The notes: generated by a model not told the origin, from the letters alone. Shown: positions 37,131-46,265, counted from the first letter of the stretch. The stretch: DNA of 64,000 nucleotides from Streptomyces sp. JB150 (GCF_011193355.1 NZ_CP049780.1:2906169-2970168); one strand, 5' to 3'. Translations and numbers: made by a program.

Positions 37131-38419
37131 CCGGCGGCGCCGAACGCGTCGTCCATCTTCCTCGCCGCGTCCCTCGCCGCGGCGGCCACGTCCTTCCGCC
37201 CGCTGACGATCTCCTGGAACATCGTCGGCAGCACCTGCGCGGAGTCGATCGACGCCCACGCGGGCGAGACGGGCACGAACTTCGTCCCGGCGGCCAGGGT
37301 CCGCACGAAGGGCCGCACGGCCGGCTCCTCGGCCGCCACCTGCTGCCGTACGTCGGTGAAGGTCGGCAGGAAGCCCATCGCGTCGAAGAGCCGGCCCTGG
37401 GTGTCCTTGGACGCGAGCCGCTTCATCAGGTCGACGGCGAGGGTGCGGTGCCCGGTGCCGCGCAGCACGCCGATGTTGTTGCCGCCGGCGAACGCGGGCG
37501 CGACCTGTCCGGCTTTCACCCCTGGGAGCGGTACGACGGCGTACTTGCCCTTGACGGCGCCCGCCTCGACGGCCGCGCGGCTGAAGTCGCCGCCGATCGC
37601 CATGCCGGCCTTGCCGGCCGCGAAGGCGGTGACCGTGTCGTTGCCGCCCATGCCGGCGCACTTGGCGGCGGGGCAGTTGTCGTCGCCGAAGAGCGCGGTG
37701 TACGCCGCGATGCCGCGCCGCGCGGCGGGGCTGTCGAGGGCGGCGGTGTACGTGTCGCCCCGGCGGACGGCGAGTTCGCCGCCGTGCGCCCAGACGAACG
37801 GCAGCGCGCCGTAGGTGTAGGCGCCGCCCACGACGAGCCCGTACAGGTCGGGGCGGGCGGCCCGGATCCGTTGTGCCGTGCGCGCCAACTCGTCCAGGGT
37901 GCGCGGTACTTCCAGGCCGAGGTCGGCGAAGACGTCCGTGCGGTAGTACAGGGCGCGGGCGCCGACGAAGAACGGGGCGCCGTAGACCCGGCCGTCGACC
38001 GTCACCGACTGCCGGGCGGTCGGGTCGGTGTCGGCGGCCTCGCGCCAGGCGGCGAACTCCTCGCTGACGTCGGCGAGACCGCCGTCGCGGACGTAACCGG
38101 CGGTGTCGGTGTTGCCGTACTCGATGACGTCCGGCGCGGACGCGGGGTCGTTGAAGGCGGCCTTGACGCGCTGGGCACGGGTCTCGACGGGGATGTACTC
38201 GACGGACACCTCGGTGCCCTCGTGGTCCTTCTCGAAGCGCTCCACGACCGCGTCGACGACCCGTTCCTTGGGCCGGTTGCCGGCCTCCTGGAAGAGCCAG
38301 ACCCGCAGGGTGCCGGTCTTGTCGTCTTTGCCGGGGGCGGAGGTGTCCGAGGTCTGGGGGGCGCAGGCGGTGGCGGCCAGGACGGCGAGGAGTACGGCCA
38401 GCCGGGCGGGGTGCTTCAT
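37127..38419 (-). CDS. Sugar ABC transporter substrate-binding lipoprotein
   Basis: Extracellular lipoprotein (430 residues). The signal peptide ends in the lipobox LAATAC, and the mature protein has the family-1 solute-binding fold (LRVWLFQEAGNRPKERVVDAVVERFEKDH near the start, then APDVIEYGNTDTAGYV). The hexosaminidase in the same operon suggests chitobiose or another GlcNAc oligosaccharide as ligand. Start at ATG 38419. Confidence 0.92.
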   Translation of the reverse strand: MKHPARLAVLLAVLAATACAPQTSDTSAPGKDDKTGTLRVWLFQEAGNRPKERVVDAVVERFEKDHEGTEVSVEYIPVETRAQRVKAAFNDPASAPDVIEYGNTDTAGYVRDGGLADVSEEFAAWREAADTDPTARQSVTVDGRVYGAPFFVGARALYYRTDVFADLGLEVPRTLDELARTAQRIRAARPDLYGLVVGGAYTYGALPFVWAHGGELAVRRGDTYTAALDSPAARRGIAAYTALFGDDNCPAAKCAGMGGNDTVTAFAAGKAGMAIGGDFSRAAVEAGAVKGKYAVVPLPGVKAGQVAPAFAGGNNIGVLRGTGHRTLAVDLMKRLASKDTQGRLFDAMGFLPTFTDVRQQVAAEEPAVRPFVRTLAAGTKFVPVSPAWASIDSAQVLPTMFQEIVSGRKDVAAAARDAARKMDDAFGAAG

Positions 38420-38533
38420 GAAAAGCCTCCGAGCGTTGCAGCATACGCAATGGCGATTTCGCTCTGCACAACACAGGGAGGCTAAGGACTACAGGAACAT
38501 GCCGACAAGAGGTCTACGCCAGTTCGTGACACT

Positions 38534-38595
38534 CGAAAGGCCCCCGGAGCACGCGAAAGGCCCCCGGAGCACGTGGAAAGCACGCTCCGGGGGCC
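38534..38595. terminator. Bidirectional terminator with duplicated left arm
   Basis: GCTCCGGGGGCC at 38584-38595 can pair perfectly (12 bp) with either of two identical left arms, at 38559-38570 or 38539-38550. The arms sit in a perfect 20-bp tandem repeat (38534-38553 and 38554-38573). It lies just past the stop of the minus-strand DUF3039 gene. Confidence 0.75.
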
Positions 38596-38635
38596 TCGCC
38601 GAGAACTCAGCAGGACACGGCGGAAGGGTTAGGGG

Positions 38636-38917
38636 TTACTTGTCGCCCTTGCCCTTGTCGTCACCGCCGGCGCCCATGGACTCGTAGATCTCCTTGCACA
38701 GGGGGCACACGGGGTACTTCTTCGGGTCGCGGCCCGGCACCCAGACCTTGCCGCAGAGCGCCACGACGGGAGTGCCGTCGAGGGCGCTCGCCATGATCTT
38801 GTCCTTCTGGACGTAGTGGGCGAAGCGCTCGTGGTCACCGTCGCCATGGGACACCTGCGGCGTCGGCTCTACGAGGGTCCCCGTACCAGTCCCGCGCTCG
38901 GGCTCGAGAGTGCTCAT
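38636..38917 (-). CDS. DUF3039 family protein
   Basis: A 93-residue actinobacterial protein. Its conserved core has an HYVQKDKI segment followed by a probable zinc site: a single Cys in VVALCGKVWVPGRDPKKYP, then CPLC. The Lys/Gly/Asp-rich C-terminus is disordered. The ATG at 38917 is used; a TTG three codons earlier is possible. Function unknown. Confidence 0.85.
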   Translation of the reverse strand: MSTLEPERGTGTGTLVEPTPQVSHGDGDHERFAHYVQKDKIMASALDGTPVVALCGKVWVPGRDPKKYPVCPLCKEIYESMGAGGDDKGKGDK

Positions 38918-38947
38918 AGGACCCAAGGGTACTGAAGCTCACCTGCT

Positions 38948-39520
38948 TCAGTTGAGCGAAGGGTCGTCGGGATACGTGGCCACCATCGCCAGCTCGTTGC
39001 GCTGCCGGCGCAGCACCTCCCGCCAGAGCCTCTCCGGGGCCGGCGAGGAGACGTCACCGGGCTCCGACTCCACCACGTACCAGGCGCCGTCGACCAGCTC
39101 GTCCTCCAGCTGGCCGGGCCCCCAGCCGGCGTACCCGGCGAAGATCCGCAGCGAGCCGAGGGCCGAGGCGAGCAGCTCCGGCGGGGCCTCCAGATCGACG
39201 AGGCCGATCGCGCCGTAGACCCGGCGCCAGCCCAGCGGGTCGGCCTCCCCGGGCGCGACGCCCGGGACGACGGCGACCCCGAGGGCCGAGTCCAGTGACA
39301 CCGGGCCGCCCTGGAAGACCACGCCGGGCTCGCCGGCCAGGTCCGCCCAGCCCTCCAGGATGTCGCCCACCCCCACCGGCGTCGGACGGTTGAGGACGAC
39401 ACCGAGGGAACCCTCCTCGTCGTGGTCGAGAAGGAGCACCACCGCGCGGTCGAAGTTCGGGTCCGCCAGGGCGGGCGTGGCCACGAGCAGCCGCCCTGTG
39501 AGCGAGGACACCTCGGTCAT
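38948..39520 (-). CDS. UPF0301 / YqgE-AlgH family protein
   Basis: A 190-residue protein of the YqgE/AlgH family. The diagnostic pattern is TGRLLVATPALADPNFDRAVVLLLDHDEEGSLGVVLNRP, then FQGGPV and FAGYAGWGPGQLEDEL. The ATG at 39520 gives the standard family start; one three codons earlier is also possible. Role is not established; divergent from murA. Confidence 0.9.
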   Translation of the reverse strand: MTEVSSLTGRLLVATPALADPNFDRAVVLLLDHDEEGSLGVVLNRPTPVGVGDILEGWADLAGEPGVVFQGGPVSLDSALGVAVVPGVAPGEADPLGWRRVYGAIGLVDLEAPPELLASALGSLRIFAGYAGWGPGQLEDELVDGAWYVVESEPGDVSSPAPERLWREVLRRQRNELAMVATYPDDPSLN

Positions 39521-39786
39521 GCCAGACATGATCCCGCATCTTCCCCCGGTGTGGGGAGGCAATCCGGACGCCCGGGTGAAGGCACACCGGGCGCACCGGT
39601 GCGCCCCGCGCGCACGAGGGCCGCCCGCCCCGCCTCCGTGACCCCATGTGCCCGATAGGGAACGGTTCGTGTTGTGACACACCTATGACGTGACCAAGCG
39701 GTCATCGGGCTTACGGGAGAGGGGTCCACGGCGATTACTCTGTCTCTCCTGCCCTGCCCCGAACACTCCCACGGAACGCGAGATTC

Positions 39787-41127
39787 ATGACCGTCAACGA
39801 CGATGTCCTGCTTGTCCACGGCGGAACCCCGCTGGAGGGCGAGATCCGTGTCCGCGGCGCGAAGAACCTCGTGCCGAAGGCCATGGTCGCAGCGCTGCTG
39901 GGCAGCGCGCCGAGCCGCCTGCGCAACGTTCCGGACATCCGCGACGTGCGCGTGGTGCGCGGGCTGCTCCAGCTGCACGGGGTGACGGTCCGTCCGGGCG
40001 AGGAGCCGGGCGAGCTGGTCCTCGACCCGACCCACGTCGAGAGCGCCAACGTGGCGGACATCGACGCGCACGCGGGCTCGAGCCGCATCCCGATCCTGTT
40101 CTGCGGGCCGCTGCTGCACCGCCTCGGTCACGCCTTCATCCCGGGCCTCGGCGGCTGCGACATCGGCGGCCGGCCCATCGACTTCCACTTCGACGTGCTG
40201 CGGCAGTTCGGCGCGACCATCGAGAAGCGCGCCGACGGCCAGTACCTGGAGGCCCCGCAGCGGCTGCGCGGCACCAAGATCCGGCTGCCCTACCCCTCGG
40301 TCGGCGCCACCGAGCAGGTCCTGCTCACGGCGGTGCTCGCCGAGGGCGTGACGGAGCTCTCGAACGCGGCCGTCGAGCCGGAGATCGAGGACCTGATCTG
40401 CGTCCTGCAGAAGATGGGCGCCATCATCGCGATGGACACCGACCGCACGATCCGCATCACCGGTGTGGACAAGCTGGGCGGCTACACCCACCGCGCCCTG
40501 CCGGACCGCCTGGAGGCCGCCTCCTGGGCGTCCGCGGCGCTGGCGACCGAGGGTGACATCTACGTCCGCGGCGCCCAGCAGCGCTCGATGATGACGTTCC
40601 TGAACACCTACCGGAAGGTGGGCGGCGCCTTCGAGATCGACGACGAGGGCATCCGCTTCTGGCACCCGGGCGGGCAGTTGAAGTCCATCGCCCTGGAGAC
40701 GGACGTGCACCCCGGCTTCCAGACCGACTGGCAGCAGCCCCTCGTGGTGGCCCTCACGCAGGCCACGGGCCTGTCCATCATCCACGAGACGGTCTACGAG
40801 TCCCGCCTCGGCTTCACCTCGGCCCTGAACCAGATGGGCGCCCACATCCAGCTGTACCGCGAGTGCCTCGGCGGCTCCGACTGCCGCTTCGGCCAGCGCA
40901 ACTTCCTGCACTCCGCGGTCGTCTCCGGCCCGACCCGCCTCCAGGGCGCCGACCTGGTCATCCCCGACCTGCGCGGCGGCTTCTCGTACCTCATCGCGGC
41001 CCTGGCGGCCCAGGGCACGTCCCGGGTCCACGGCATCGACCTGATCAACCGCGGCTACGAGAACTTCATGGAGAAGCTCGTGGAGCTGGGCGCGAAGGTG
41101 GAGCTGCCGGGCAAGGCCCTCGGCTAG
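39787..41127 (+). CDS. murA: UDP-N-acetylglucosamine 1-carboxyvinyltransferase
   Basis: First committed enzyme of peptidoglycan synthesis: transfers enolpyruvate from PEP to UDP-GlcNAc. At 446 residues it is of normal length. RVRGAKNLVPKAMVAALL carries the conserved Lys-Asn pair, and C124 in GLGGCDIGGRPIDFH is the position attacked by fosfomycin, so the enzyme should be sensitive in principle. The other family motifs (EQVLLTAVLAEG, NRGYEN) are intact. A very strong hairpin follows the stop. Confidence 0.95.
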   Translation: MTVNDDVLLVHGGTPLEGEIRVRGAKNLVPKAMVAALLGSAPSRLRNVPDIRDVRVVRGLLQLHGVTVRPGEEPGELVLDPTHVESANVADIDAHAGSSRIPILFCGPLLHRLGHAFIPGLGGCDIGGRPIDFHFDVLRQFGATIEKRADGQYLEAPQRLRGTKIRLPYPSVGATEQVLLTAVLAEGVTELSNAAVEPEIEDLICVLQKMGAIIAMDTDRTIRITGVDKLGGYTHRALPDRLEAASWASAALATEGDIYVRGAQQRSMMTFLNTYRKVGGAFEIDDEGIRFWHPGGQLKSIALETDVHPGFQTDWQQPLVVALTQATGLSIIHETVYESRLGFTSALNQMGAHIQLYRECLGGSDCRFGQRNFLHSAVVSGPTRLQGADLVIPDLRGGFSYLIAALAAQGTSRVHGIDLINRGYENFMEKLVELGAKVELPGKALG

Positions 41128-41142
41128 CCGGCCGCGACGCGA

Positions 41143-41190
41143 ACGCCGATGGGGCGGTCACCCGGACTCGGGTGACCGCCCCATCGGCGT
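41143..41190 (+). terminator. Strong hairpin terminator of murA
   Basis: A perfect 22-bp stem (ACGCCGATGGGGCGGTCACC and more) closes a GACT tetraloop, 15 bases after the murA stop. One of the longest perfect inverted repeats in the window. Confidence 0.9.
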
Positions 41191-41210
41191 GTGGTGGAAC
41201 GCCCCCGCGA

Positions 41211-41237
41211 GGGGCGCGGGGAACTGCGCGACCGGCC
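41211..41237 (+). repeat. Dispersed Streptomyces intergenic repeat, copy 1
   Basis: GGGGCGCGGGGAACTGCGCG followed by ACCGGCC. A second copy, inverted and matching at 24 of 27 positions, lies at 46207-46233. Both sit downstream of genes next to terminators. I recall this motif as common between genes in Streptomyces genomes. Confidence 0.65.
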
Positions 41238-41296
41238 ACCGGCGGCCCGCAGGCCGCGGGACGGCCCGCAGTCACCCGGCGCTCACAGCGGAGCGC

Positions 41297-41578
41297 TTAC
41301 TTGCCCTTGGCCGCTTCCTTGAGCTTCGAGCCCGCGGAGACCTTCACGCTGTACCCGGCCGGGATCTGGATCGGCTCGCCGGTCTGCGGGTTGCGCGCGG
41401 TGCGAGCGGCACGGTGGGTGCGCTCGAAGGTCAGGAAGCCGGGGATGGTGACCTTCTCGTCCCCCTTGGAGACGATGTCGCCGACGACGTCGGCGAACGC
41501 GGCCAGCACGGCGTCGGCGTCCTTGCGGGTCACCTCGGCGCGGTCGGCCAGCGCGGCCACCAGCTCACTGCGGTTCAT
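41297..41578 (-). CDS. hupA: Histone-like DNA-binding protein HU
   Basis: Small nucleoid protein (93 residues) that bends and compacts DNA. All landmarks are present: N-terminal MNRSELVAALADRAEV dimer helix, VTIPGFLTFERTHRAARTAR, and the RNPQTGEPIQIPA arm that inserts into the minor groove. It lacks the Lys/Ala-rich tail of the second Streptomyces HU (HupS). Start at ATG 41578. Confidence 0.95.
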   Translation of the reverse strand: MNRSELVAALADRAEVTRKDADAVLAAFADVVGDIVSKGDEKVTIPGFLTFERTHRAARTARNPQTGEPIQIPAGYSVKVSAGSKLKEAAKGK

Positions 41579-41949
41579 GTTGTTACTCCCGTGTTCTTCT
41601 TGCTGTTGGGGCGTGCCACGCGGCGGAGCCGCATCGCGGGCACAGCGAAGCCGATGCTGCCAGGGCCCTCGGACGGGTCCCGGACCCGGGTCCGTCGTCG
41701 AACGCTCGCGCCCAGGACCGCATCCTGCCCCTACCTGCGGCGGGAAAGCCAATCCGGCACCCGTTGGAGTCGTGAGAACACCCTTGGGAGTCACACGACG
41801 AGCGCCACTGACCGGCCGTCCACCCGGATGGCGGTGGCCGACGGCCCGCTCACCCTAGAGGGCGGGCGGGCCCGCTCGGTTCCACGACGCGCCGGAATCC
41901 CGGCCCACCGTGGTGATCCTCACAGGCCCGGGGCGGGCCCGGCGAGGTC
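41579..41949. other. Long hupA upstream region
   Basis: A 371-base stretch between hupA and the malic enzyme stop (both minus strand). It must contain the hupA promoter and leader. A possible minus-strand -35-like TTGGCT lies near 41751 but its -10 is unconvincing. No gene or RNA recognised. Confidence 0.35.
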
Positions 41950-43365
41950 TCAGGCGGTCACTCCGGCCGCCCTCGCCGCCTCGCGCACGGCACCGGCCAC
42001 GGCGCCCGCGACCTTGTCGTTGAAGACGGACGGGACGATGTAGTTCGGGTTCAGCTCGTCCTCGGTGACGACGTCGGCGAGAGCCTTCGCGGCGGCGAGC
42101 ATCATCTCGGTGTTGACCGTGCGGGACTGGGCGTCCAGCAGGCCGCGGAAGACGCCCGGGAAGACCAGCACGTTGTTGATCTGGTTCGGGAAGTCGGAGC
42201 GGCCGGTGGCCACAACTGCGGCCGTCTGACGGGCGATTGCCGGGTCGACCTCGGGATCGGGGTTCGCGAGCGCGAACACGATGGCGTCGTCGGCCATGGC
42301 GGCCACGTCGTCGCCGTCGAGGACGTTCGGGGCGGAGACGCCGATGAAGACGTCGGCGCCGCGCACGGCCTCCTTGAGGGTGCCGGTGATGCCCTCGGGG
42401 TTGGTGTTGTCGGCGATCCAGCGCAGCGCCGAGTCGGGGGCGGCGTCGACCAGGTCCTCGCGGCCGGCGTGCACCACGCCGTGGATGTCGGCGACGACGG
42501 CGTGCTTGACGCCGGCGGCGATGAGCAGCTTGAGGATGGCCGTACCGGCCGCGCCGGCGCCGGACATGACCACGCGCACGTCGCCAACTCCCTTGCCGAC
42601 CACGCGCAGTGCGTTGGTGAGGGCGGCCAGGACGACGATGGCGGTGCCGTGCTGGTCGTCGTGGAAGACGGGGATGTCGAGGGCCTCGCGCAGCCGGGCC
42701 TCGATCTCGAAGCAGCGGGGCGCGGAGATGTCCTCCAGGTTGATGCCGGCGAAGCCGGGGGCGATGGCCTGGACGATCTCGACGATGGCGTCGGTGTCCT
42801 GGGTGTCGAGGCAGATCGGCCAGGCGTCGATGCCGGCGAACCGCTTGAACAGGGCCGCCTTGCCCTCCATGACCGGCAGCGCGGCCTTGGGGCCGATGTT
42901 GCCGAGGCCCAGCACGGCGGAGCCGTCCGTCACGACCGCAACGGAGTTGCGCTTGATCGTCAGCCGCCGCGCGTCCTCGGGGTTCTCGGCGATGGCCATG
43001 CAGACGCGGGCCACGCCGGGCGTGTAGACCATGGAGAGGTCGTCACGGTTGCGGATGGGGTGCTTCGACGCCATCTCGATCTTGCCGCCGAGGTGCATCA
43101 GGAACGTACGGTCGGAGACCTTGCCGAGGGTGACGCCCTCGATGGTGCGGAGCTTGCCCACGATCTCGTCGGCGTGCGCGGTCGAGCTGGCCGCGATGGT
43201 GACGTCGATACGGAGCTTCTCGTGGCCGGACGCGGTGACGTCGAGGCCGGTCACCGAGCCTCCGGAGGACTCCACCGCGGTGGTGAGCTGCGAGACGGCG
43301 GTTCCGCTCGCGGGCACCTCCAGCCGGATGGTCATCGAGTAGGAGACGCTGGGCGCCGTTGCCAT
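41950..43365 (-). CDS. Malic enzyme (malate oxidoreductase, decarboxylating) with N-terminal ACT-like domain
   Basis: Converts malate to pyruvate and CO2 with NAD(P). It has 471 residues. Residues about 10-90 resemble an ACT domain (YSMTIRLEVPASGTAVSQLT), an allosteric module seen in many Gram-positive malic enzymes. The catalytic part shows YTPGVARVC, VTDGSAVLGLGNIGP, HDDQHGTAIVVLAAL and the Rossmann GAGAAGTAI. Start at ATG 43365. Whether it prefers NAD or NADP cannot be read safely. Confidence 0.93.
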   Translation of the reverse strand: MATAPSVSYSMTIRLEVPASGTAVSQLTTAVESSGGSVTGLDVTASGHEKLRIDVTIAASSTAHADEIVGKLRTIEGVTLGKVSDRTFLMHLGGKIEMASKHPIRNRDDLSMVYTPGVARVCMAIAENPEDARRLTIKRNSVAVVTDGSAVLGLGNIGPKAALPVMEGKAALFKRFAGIDAWPICLDTQDTDAIVEIVQAIAPGFAGINLEDISAPRCFEIEARLREALDIPVFHDDQHGTAIVVLAALTNALRVVGKGVGDVRVVMSGAGAAGTAILKLLIAAGVKHAVVADIHGVVHAGREDLVDAAPDSALRWIADNTNPEGITGTLKEAVRGADVFIGVSAPNVLDGDDVAAMADDAIVFALANPDPEVDPAIARQTAAVVATGRSDFPNQINNVLVFPGVFRGLLDAQSRTVNTEMMLAAAKALADVVTEDELNPNYIVPSVFNDKVAGAVAGAVREAARAAGVTA

Positions 43366-43755
43366 GGCCGACTTCCTCTGCTTTCACCGTGTCGCGAAGT
43401 TGTGCCGTCCGATCGTCGCACCTACCACCGAGTAGGGAGTAGTCGCCCCGGATTGCGGACGTTTTGTTCACGGGGGTGTGCGCGACTTCGGAAAACATCT
43501 TCCACGATACGAGAAGCGATCAGCCAGTCGCCGGGCAGCAAAGAGGCCCACGTCACACTGACGTGGGCCTCCTCGGACGTTCATGACACCGACCCGCCAT
43601 GCTCGCCTCGCGGCAAGTGGTCCCTCGAAGGGACGAAGGTTGGGCCCGGGGGCTTGGATCGAGCCGGTGCCACACCCAGGCTAACAAACGATCCCGCGCG
43701 GCCATTCCCGTCCGGGAGGACACCGGGGAAACACCCGCGCGCCCCGGTGTCCCCC
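43366..43755. other. Structured intergenic region between helicase and malic enzyme
   Basis: This 390-base minus-strand spacer contains a terminator hairpin at 43544-43570. Between that hairpin and the helicase stop lie about 185 bases with a further hairpin GTCCCT-CGA-AGGGAC at 43620-43634 and weaker pairings (GGCT/AGCC near 43651-43665). The helicase has either a long structured 3' UTR or a small RNA sits here; no open frame is convincing. Confidence 0.45.
43544..43570 (-). terminator. Hairpin terminator
   Basis: A perfect 12-bp stem (AGGCCCACGTCA and complement) around the loop CAC, on the minus-strand path from the helicase gene toward the malic enzyme gene. It would also end any small RNA transcribed from the intergenic region. 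Confidence 0.75.
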
Positions 43756-46089
43756 TCAGTCCCTGAGCAGGTCCGGCACCCCGGCCGCGTCCGGCTCGTC
43801 CCGCTCGCCGGAGACCACCGTGAGCTGTTGGGTGGCCCGGGTCAGGGCGACGTAGAGCACGCGCAGGCCCGCCGGGGACTCGTCGGCGATCTCCGCCGGC
43901 GAGACGACGACCGTCGCGTCGTACTCCAGGCCCTTGGCCTCCAGGCTGCCGAGGGCCACCACGCGGTCGCCGAGCCCGGCCAGCCAGCGCCGGGCCTCCT
44001 CGCGCCGGTTCATCGCGACGACGACGCCGATCGTGCCGTCGACCCGCTCCAGCAGCCGGGCGGCCTCCGCGCGGACGGTCTCGCCCAGCGACTCCCCCAC
44101 GACCGCGAAGCGCGGCTGCACGCCCGTCGAGCGCACCGCCGACGGCGACTCGGAGCCGGGCATCGCCAGCGCCAGCACCTTCGCGGCCAGCTCGGCGATC
44201 TCGGCCGGGTTGCGGTAGTTCACGGTGAGGCGGAAGCGGCGGCGCGGACGGGAGCCCAGGGCCTCGTCGCGGGCCTCGGCCGCCTCGTCCGGGTCGGACC
44301 AGGAGGACTGGGCCGGGTCGCCGACGATCGTCCAAGTGGCGTGGCGGCCGCGGCGGCCGACCATGCGCCACTGCATCGGCGTGAGGTCCTGCGCCTCGTC
44401 GACGATGACGTGCGCGTACTCCACCCGCTCCCGCGCCAGGCGCTCGGCGCGCTCGCGCTGCGACTCCTCGCGCACCGGCATCAGCTCCTCCAGGCCGGTG
44501 AGCTGGTCGAGCGGGTCCAGCTCGCGCCGCTTCCTGGGGCGGGCCGGGGCGCCGAGGACGGCGTTCAGCTCGTCCAGCAGCGCGATGTCGTGCACGGAGT
44601 GGCCGTCCCGCTTCAGCGAGCGGGCGACCTTGCGGACCTCGCCGGGGTTGAGGACCCGCCGCGACCAGCGGCCGAGCCGCTTCTCGTCGGCCATGGCGGC
44701 CAGGACGGCGGCCGGGGTCAGCTCGGGCCACCAGGCGTCGAGGAAGGCGGTGAAGGAATCCTCGCTGGTGATGTCCTCGTCGAAGGAGGAGCGCAGCTCG
44801 GCGGCCAGCTCGGGGTCGGTGTGGCGGCCGGCGGCGCCCGACTTCTCCCACAGCGCGTCCAGGATCAGCTTGCGGGCGCGCGGGCGCAGCAGGTTGACCG
44901 GGGCGGTGCCGCCGAGGGCGGAACGCCGGACCCGGTCCAGCTCCTCGGCATCCAGTTCGATCCGGCGGCCGAAGGCGACGACCCTGAGCCGGTCCGGAGA
45001 ATCGTTCAGCTCCAGCGCGCCGCGGGCGGCCTTGCGCAGCACCTTCAGCATCCGGGAGGAGCCCTTGGCGCGGGCCACCGCCGGGGAGTCGTACAGCGTG
45101 GCCGCGGCGCCGTCGACCAGGGAGCCGATGGCGCGGATCGCGACCTGCCCCTCCTCGCCCAGCGAGGGCAGCACGCCCTCGGTGTAGGCGACCAGCAGCG
45201 GGGTCGGCGAGACGATGAGGATGCCGCCCGCGTACCGGCGCCGGTCCTGGTAGAGCAGGTAGGCCGCGCGGTGCAGGGCGACGGCCGTCTTGCCCGTCCC
45301 CGGGCCGCCCTCGACGTACGTCACGGAGGCGGCGGGGGCGCGGATCACCAGGTCCTGCTCGGCCTGGATGGAGGCGACGATGTCCCGCATGGTGTGGCTG
45401 CGGGCCCGGCCGAGGGCGGCCATCAGGGCGCCGTCGCCGATGACGGCCAGCTCCCGGCCCTCCAGGAACGCCTTCAGCTCGGGGCGCATCAGGTCGTCCT
45501 CGACGCCGAGCACCTTGCGCCCCTTGGAGCGGATGACCCGGCGGCGCACCACCCGGCCCGGGTCGACCGGGGTCGAGCGGTAGAACGGGGCGGCGGCGGG
45601 CGCGCGCCAGTCGATGACCAGCGGGGCGTAGTCCTCGTCGAGGACGCCGATGCGGCCGATGTGCAGGGTCTCGGCGATGTCGGCGGTGCTGTCGGGGCGT
45701 ACGGCGCCCTCGGCGGGCTCGACCGCCGTGTACGCGCCGTCCGGGCCCTTCTTGCCGTCCTTGCCGGGCAGCAGGTCGATCCGGCCGAACAGGAAGTCCT
45801 CGAACTCGTTGTTCAGCCGGTTGAGGTGCACGCCCGCGCGGAAGACCTGCGCGTCGCGCTCGGCGAGCGCGCCGGGCGTGCCGACCTGGCCGCGGCGGGC
45901 CGCGTCCTCCATCAGGAACTCCGCCTCGTGGATCTTCTCTTCCAGGCGGCGGTAGACCCTGTCGAGGTGCTGCTGCTCGACGCCGATCTCGCGCTCGCGC
46001 ACGGAATCGTGTCCCGCGTCGTGAGCGGAGTCGTGAGCGGTGTCCTGAACCGAGTCGACCGCGGAAGTCTGCTGAGCCTGTGCGGCCAC
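43756..46089 (-). CDS. HelD-type superfamily 1 helicase
   Basis: A 777-residue UvrD/Rep-like ATPase of the HelD class, whose members remove stalled RNA polymerase from DNA; one actinomycete branch (HelR) also protects against rifamycins. A long N-terminal coiled-coil (REIGVEQQHLDRVYRRLEEK) precedes Walker A GGPGTGKTAVALHRAAYLL. Motif II is VIVDEAQDLTPMQWRM, and motif VI VLYVALTRATQQLTVV. GTG at 46089 follows AGAAGGGGG. Assignment to the HelR branch is possible but unproven. Confidence 0.85.
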   Translation of the reverse strand: MAAQAQQTSAVDSVQDTAHDSAHDAGHDSVREREIGVEQQHLDRVYRRLEEKIHEAEFLMEDAARRGQVGTPGALAERDAQVFRAGVHLNRLNNEFEDFLFGRIDLLPGKDGKKGPDGAYTAVEPAEGAVRPDSTADIAETLHIGRIGVLDEDYAPLVIDWRAPAAAPFYRSTPVDPGRVVRRRVIRSKGRKVLGVEDDLMRPELKAFLEGRELAVIGDGALMAALGRARSHTMRDIVASIQAEQDLVIRAPAASVTYVEGGPGTGKTAVALHRAAYLLYQDRRRYAGGILIVSPTPLLVAYTEGVLPSLGEEGQVAIRAIGSLVDGAAATLYDSPAVARAKGSSRMLKVLRKAARGALELNDSPDRLRVVAFGRRIELDAEELDRVRRSALGGTAPVNLLRPRARKLILDALWEKSGAAGRHTDPELAAELRSSFDEDITSEDSFTAFLDAWWPELTPAAVLAAMADEKRLGRWSRRVLNPGEVRKVARSLKRDGHSVHDIALLDELNAVLGAPARPRKRRELDPLDQLTGLEELMPVREESQRERAERLARERVEYAHVIVDEAQDLTPMQWRMVGRRGRHATWTIVGDPAQSSWSDPDEAAEARDEALGSRPRRRFRLTVNYRNPAEIAELAAKVLALAMPGSESPSAVRSTGVQPRFAVVGESLGETVRAEAARLLERVDGTIGVVVAMNRREEARRWLAGLGDRVVALGSLEAKGLEYDATVVVSPAEIADESPAGLRVLYVALTRATQQLTVVSGERDEPDAAGVPDLLRD

Positions 46090-46206
46090 CGGGCCCCCTT
46101 CTGACGTGCTGGGCAGCCGTCCACCGTACGCCAAAGGGGGCTCCGCTGCTACGGGGGCGCCTGCTGAAGTGGGGATCGCGTCCGGCGGCGGGTGCGGGTT
46201 CGGGGT

Positions 46207-46233
46207 GGCTTGTCGCGCAGTTCCCCGCACCCC
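46207..46233 (-). repeat. Dispersed Streptomyces intergenic repeat, copy 2
   Basis: The minus strand reads GGGGTGCGGGGAACTGCGCG then ACAAGCC, 24 of 27 identical to the copy at 41211-41237. It abuts the terminator of the anti-sigma gene. Confidence 0.65.
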
Positions 46234-46265
46234 TGGGGCACGCCCCCGTCGGGGCGCCCCAGGGG
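46230..46265 (-). terminator. Hairpin terminator of the sigU-anti-sigma operon
   Basis: CCCCTGGGGC pairs perfectly with GCCCCAGGGG, and a shorter inner stem (GCCCC/GGGGC) sits in the loop. It begins 6 bases past the anti-sigma stop. Confidence 0.75.

Noticed and set aside
38420..38533. DasR operator upstream of the GlcNAc-oligosaccharide ABC operon
   Set aside because: No sequence close to the known 16-bp palindromic dre site was seen; only weak TTGC/GCAA symmetry is present.
42469..46104. A 1211-codon plus-strand open frame opposite the malic enzyme and helicase
   Set aside because: It is antisense to two well-recognised genes and has Arg/Gly/Val-rich nonsense composition, typical of shadow frames at 70% GC. 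Similar long shadows (5887-8184, 28433-30841, 30553-33600) were dropped for the same reason.
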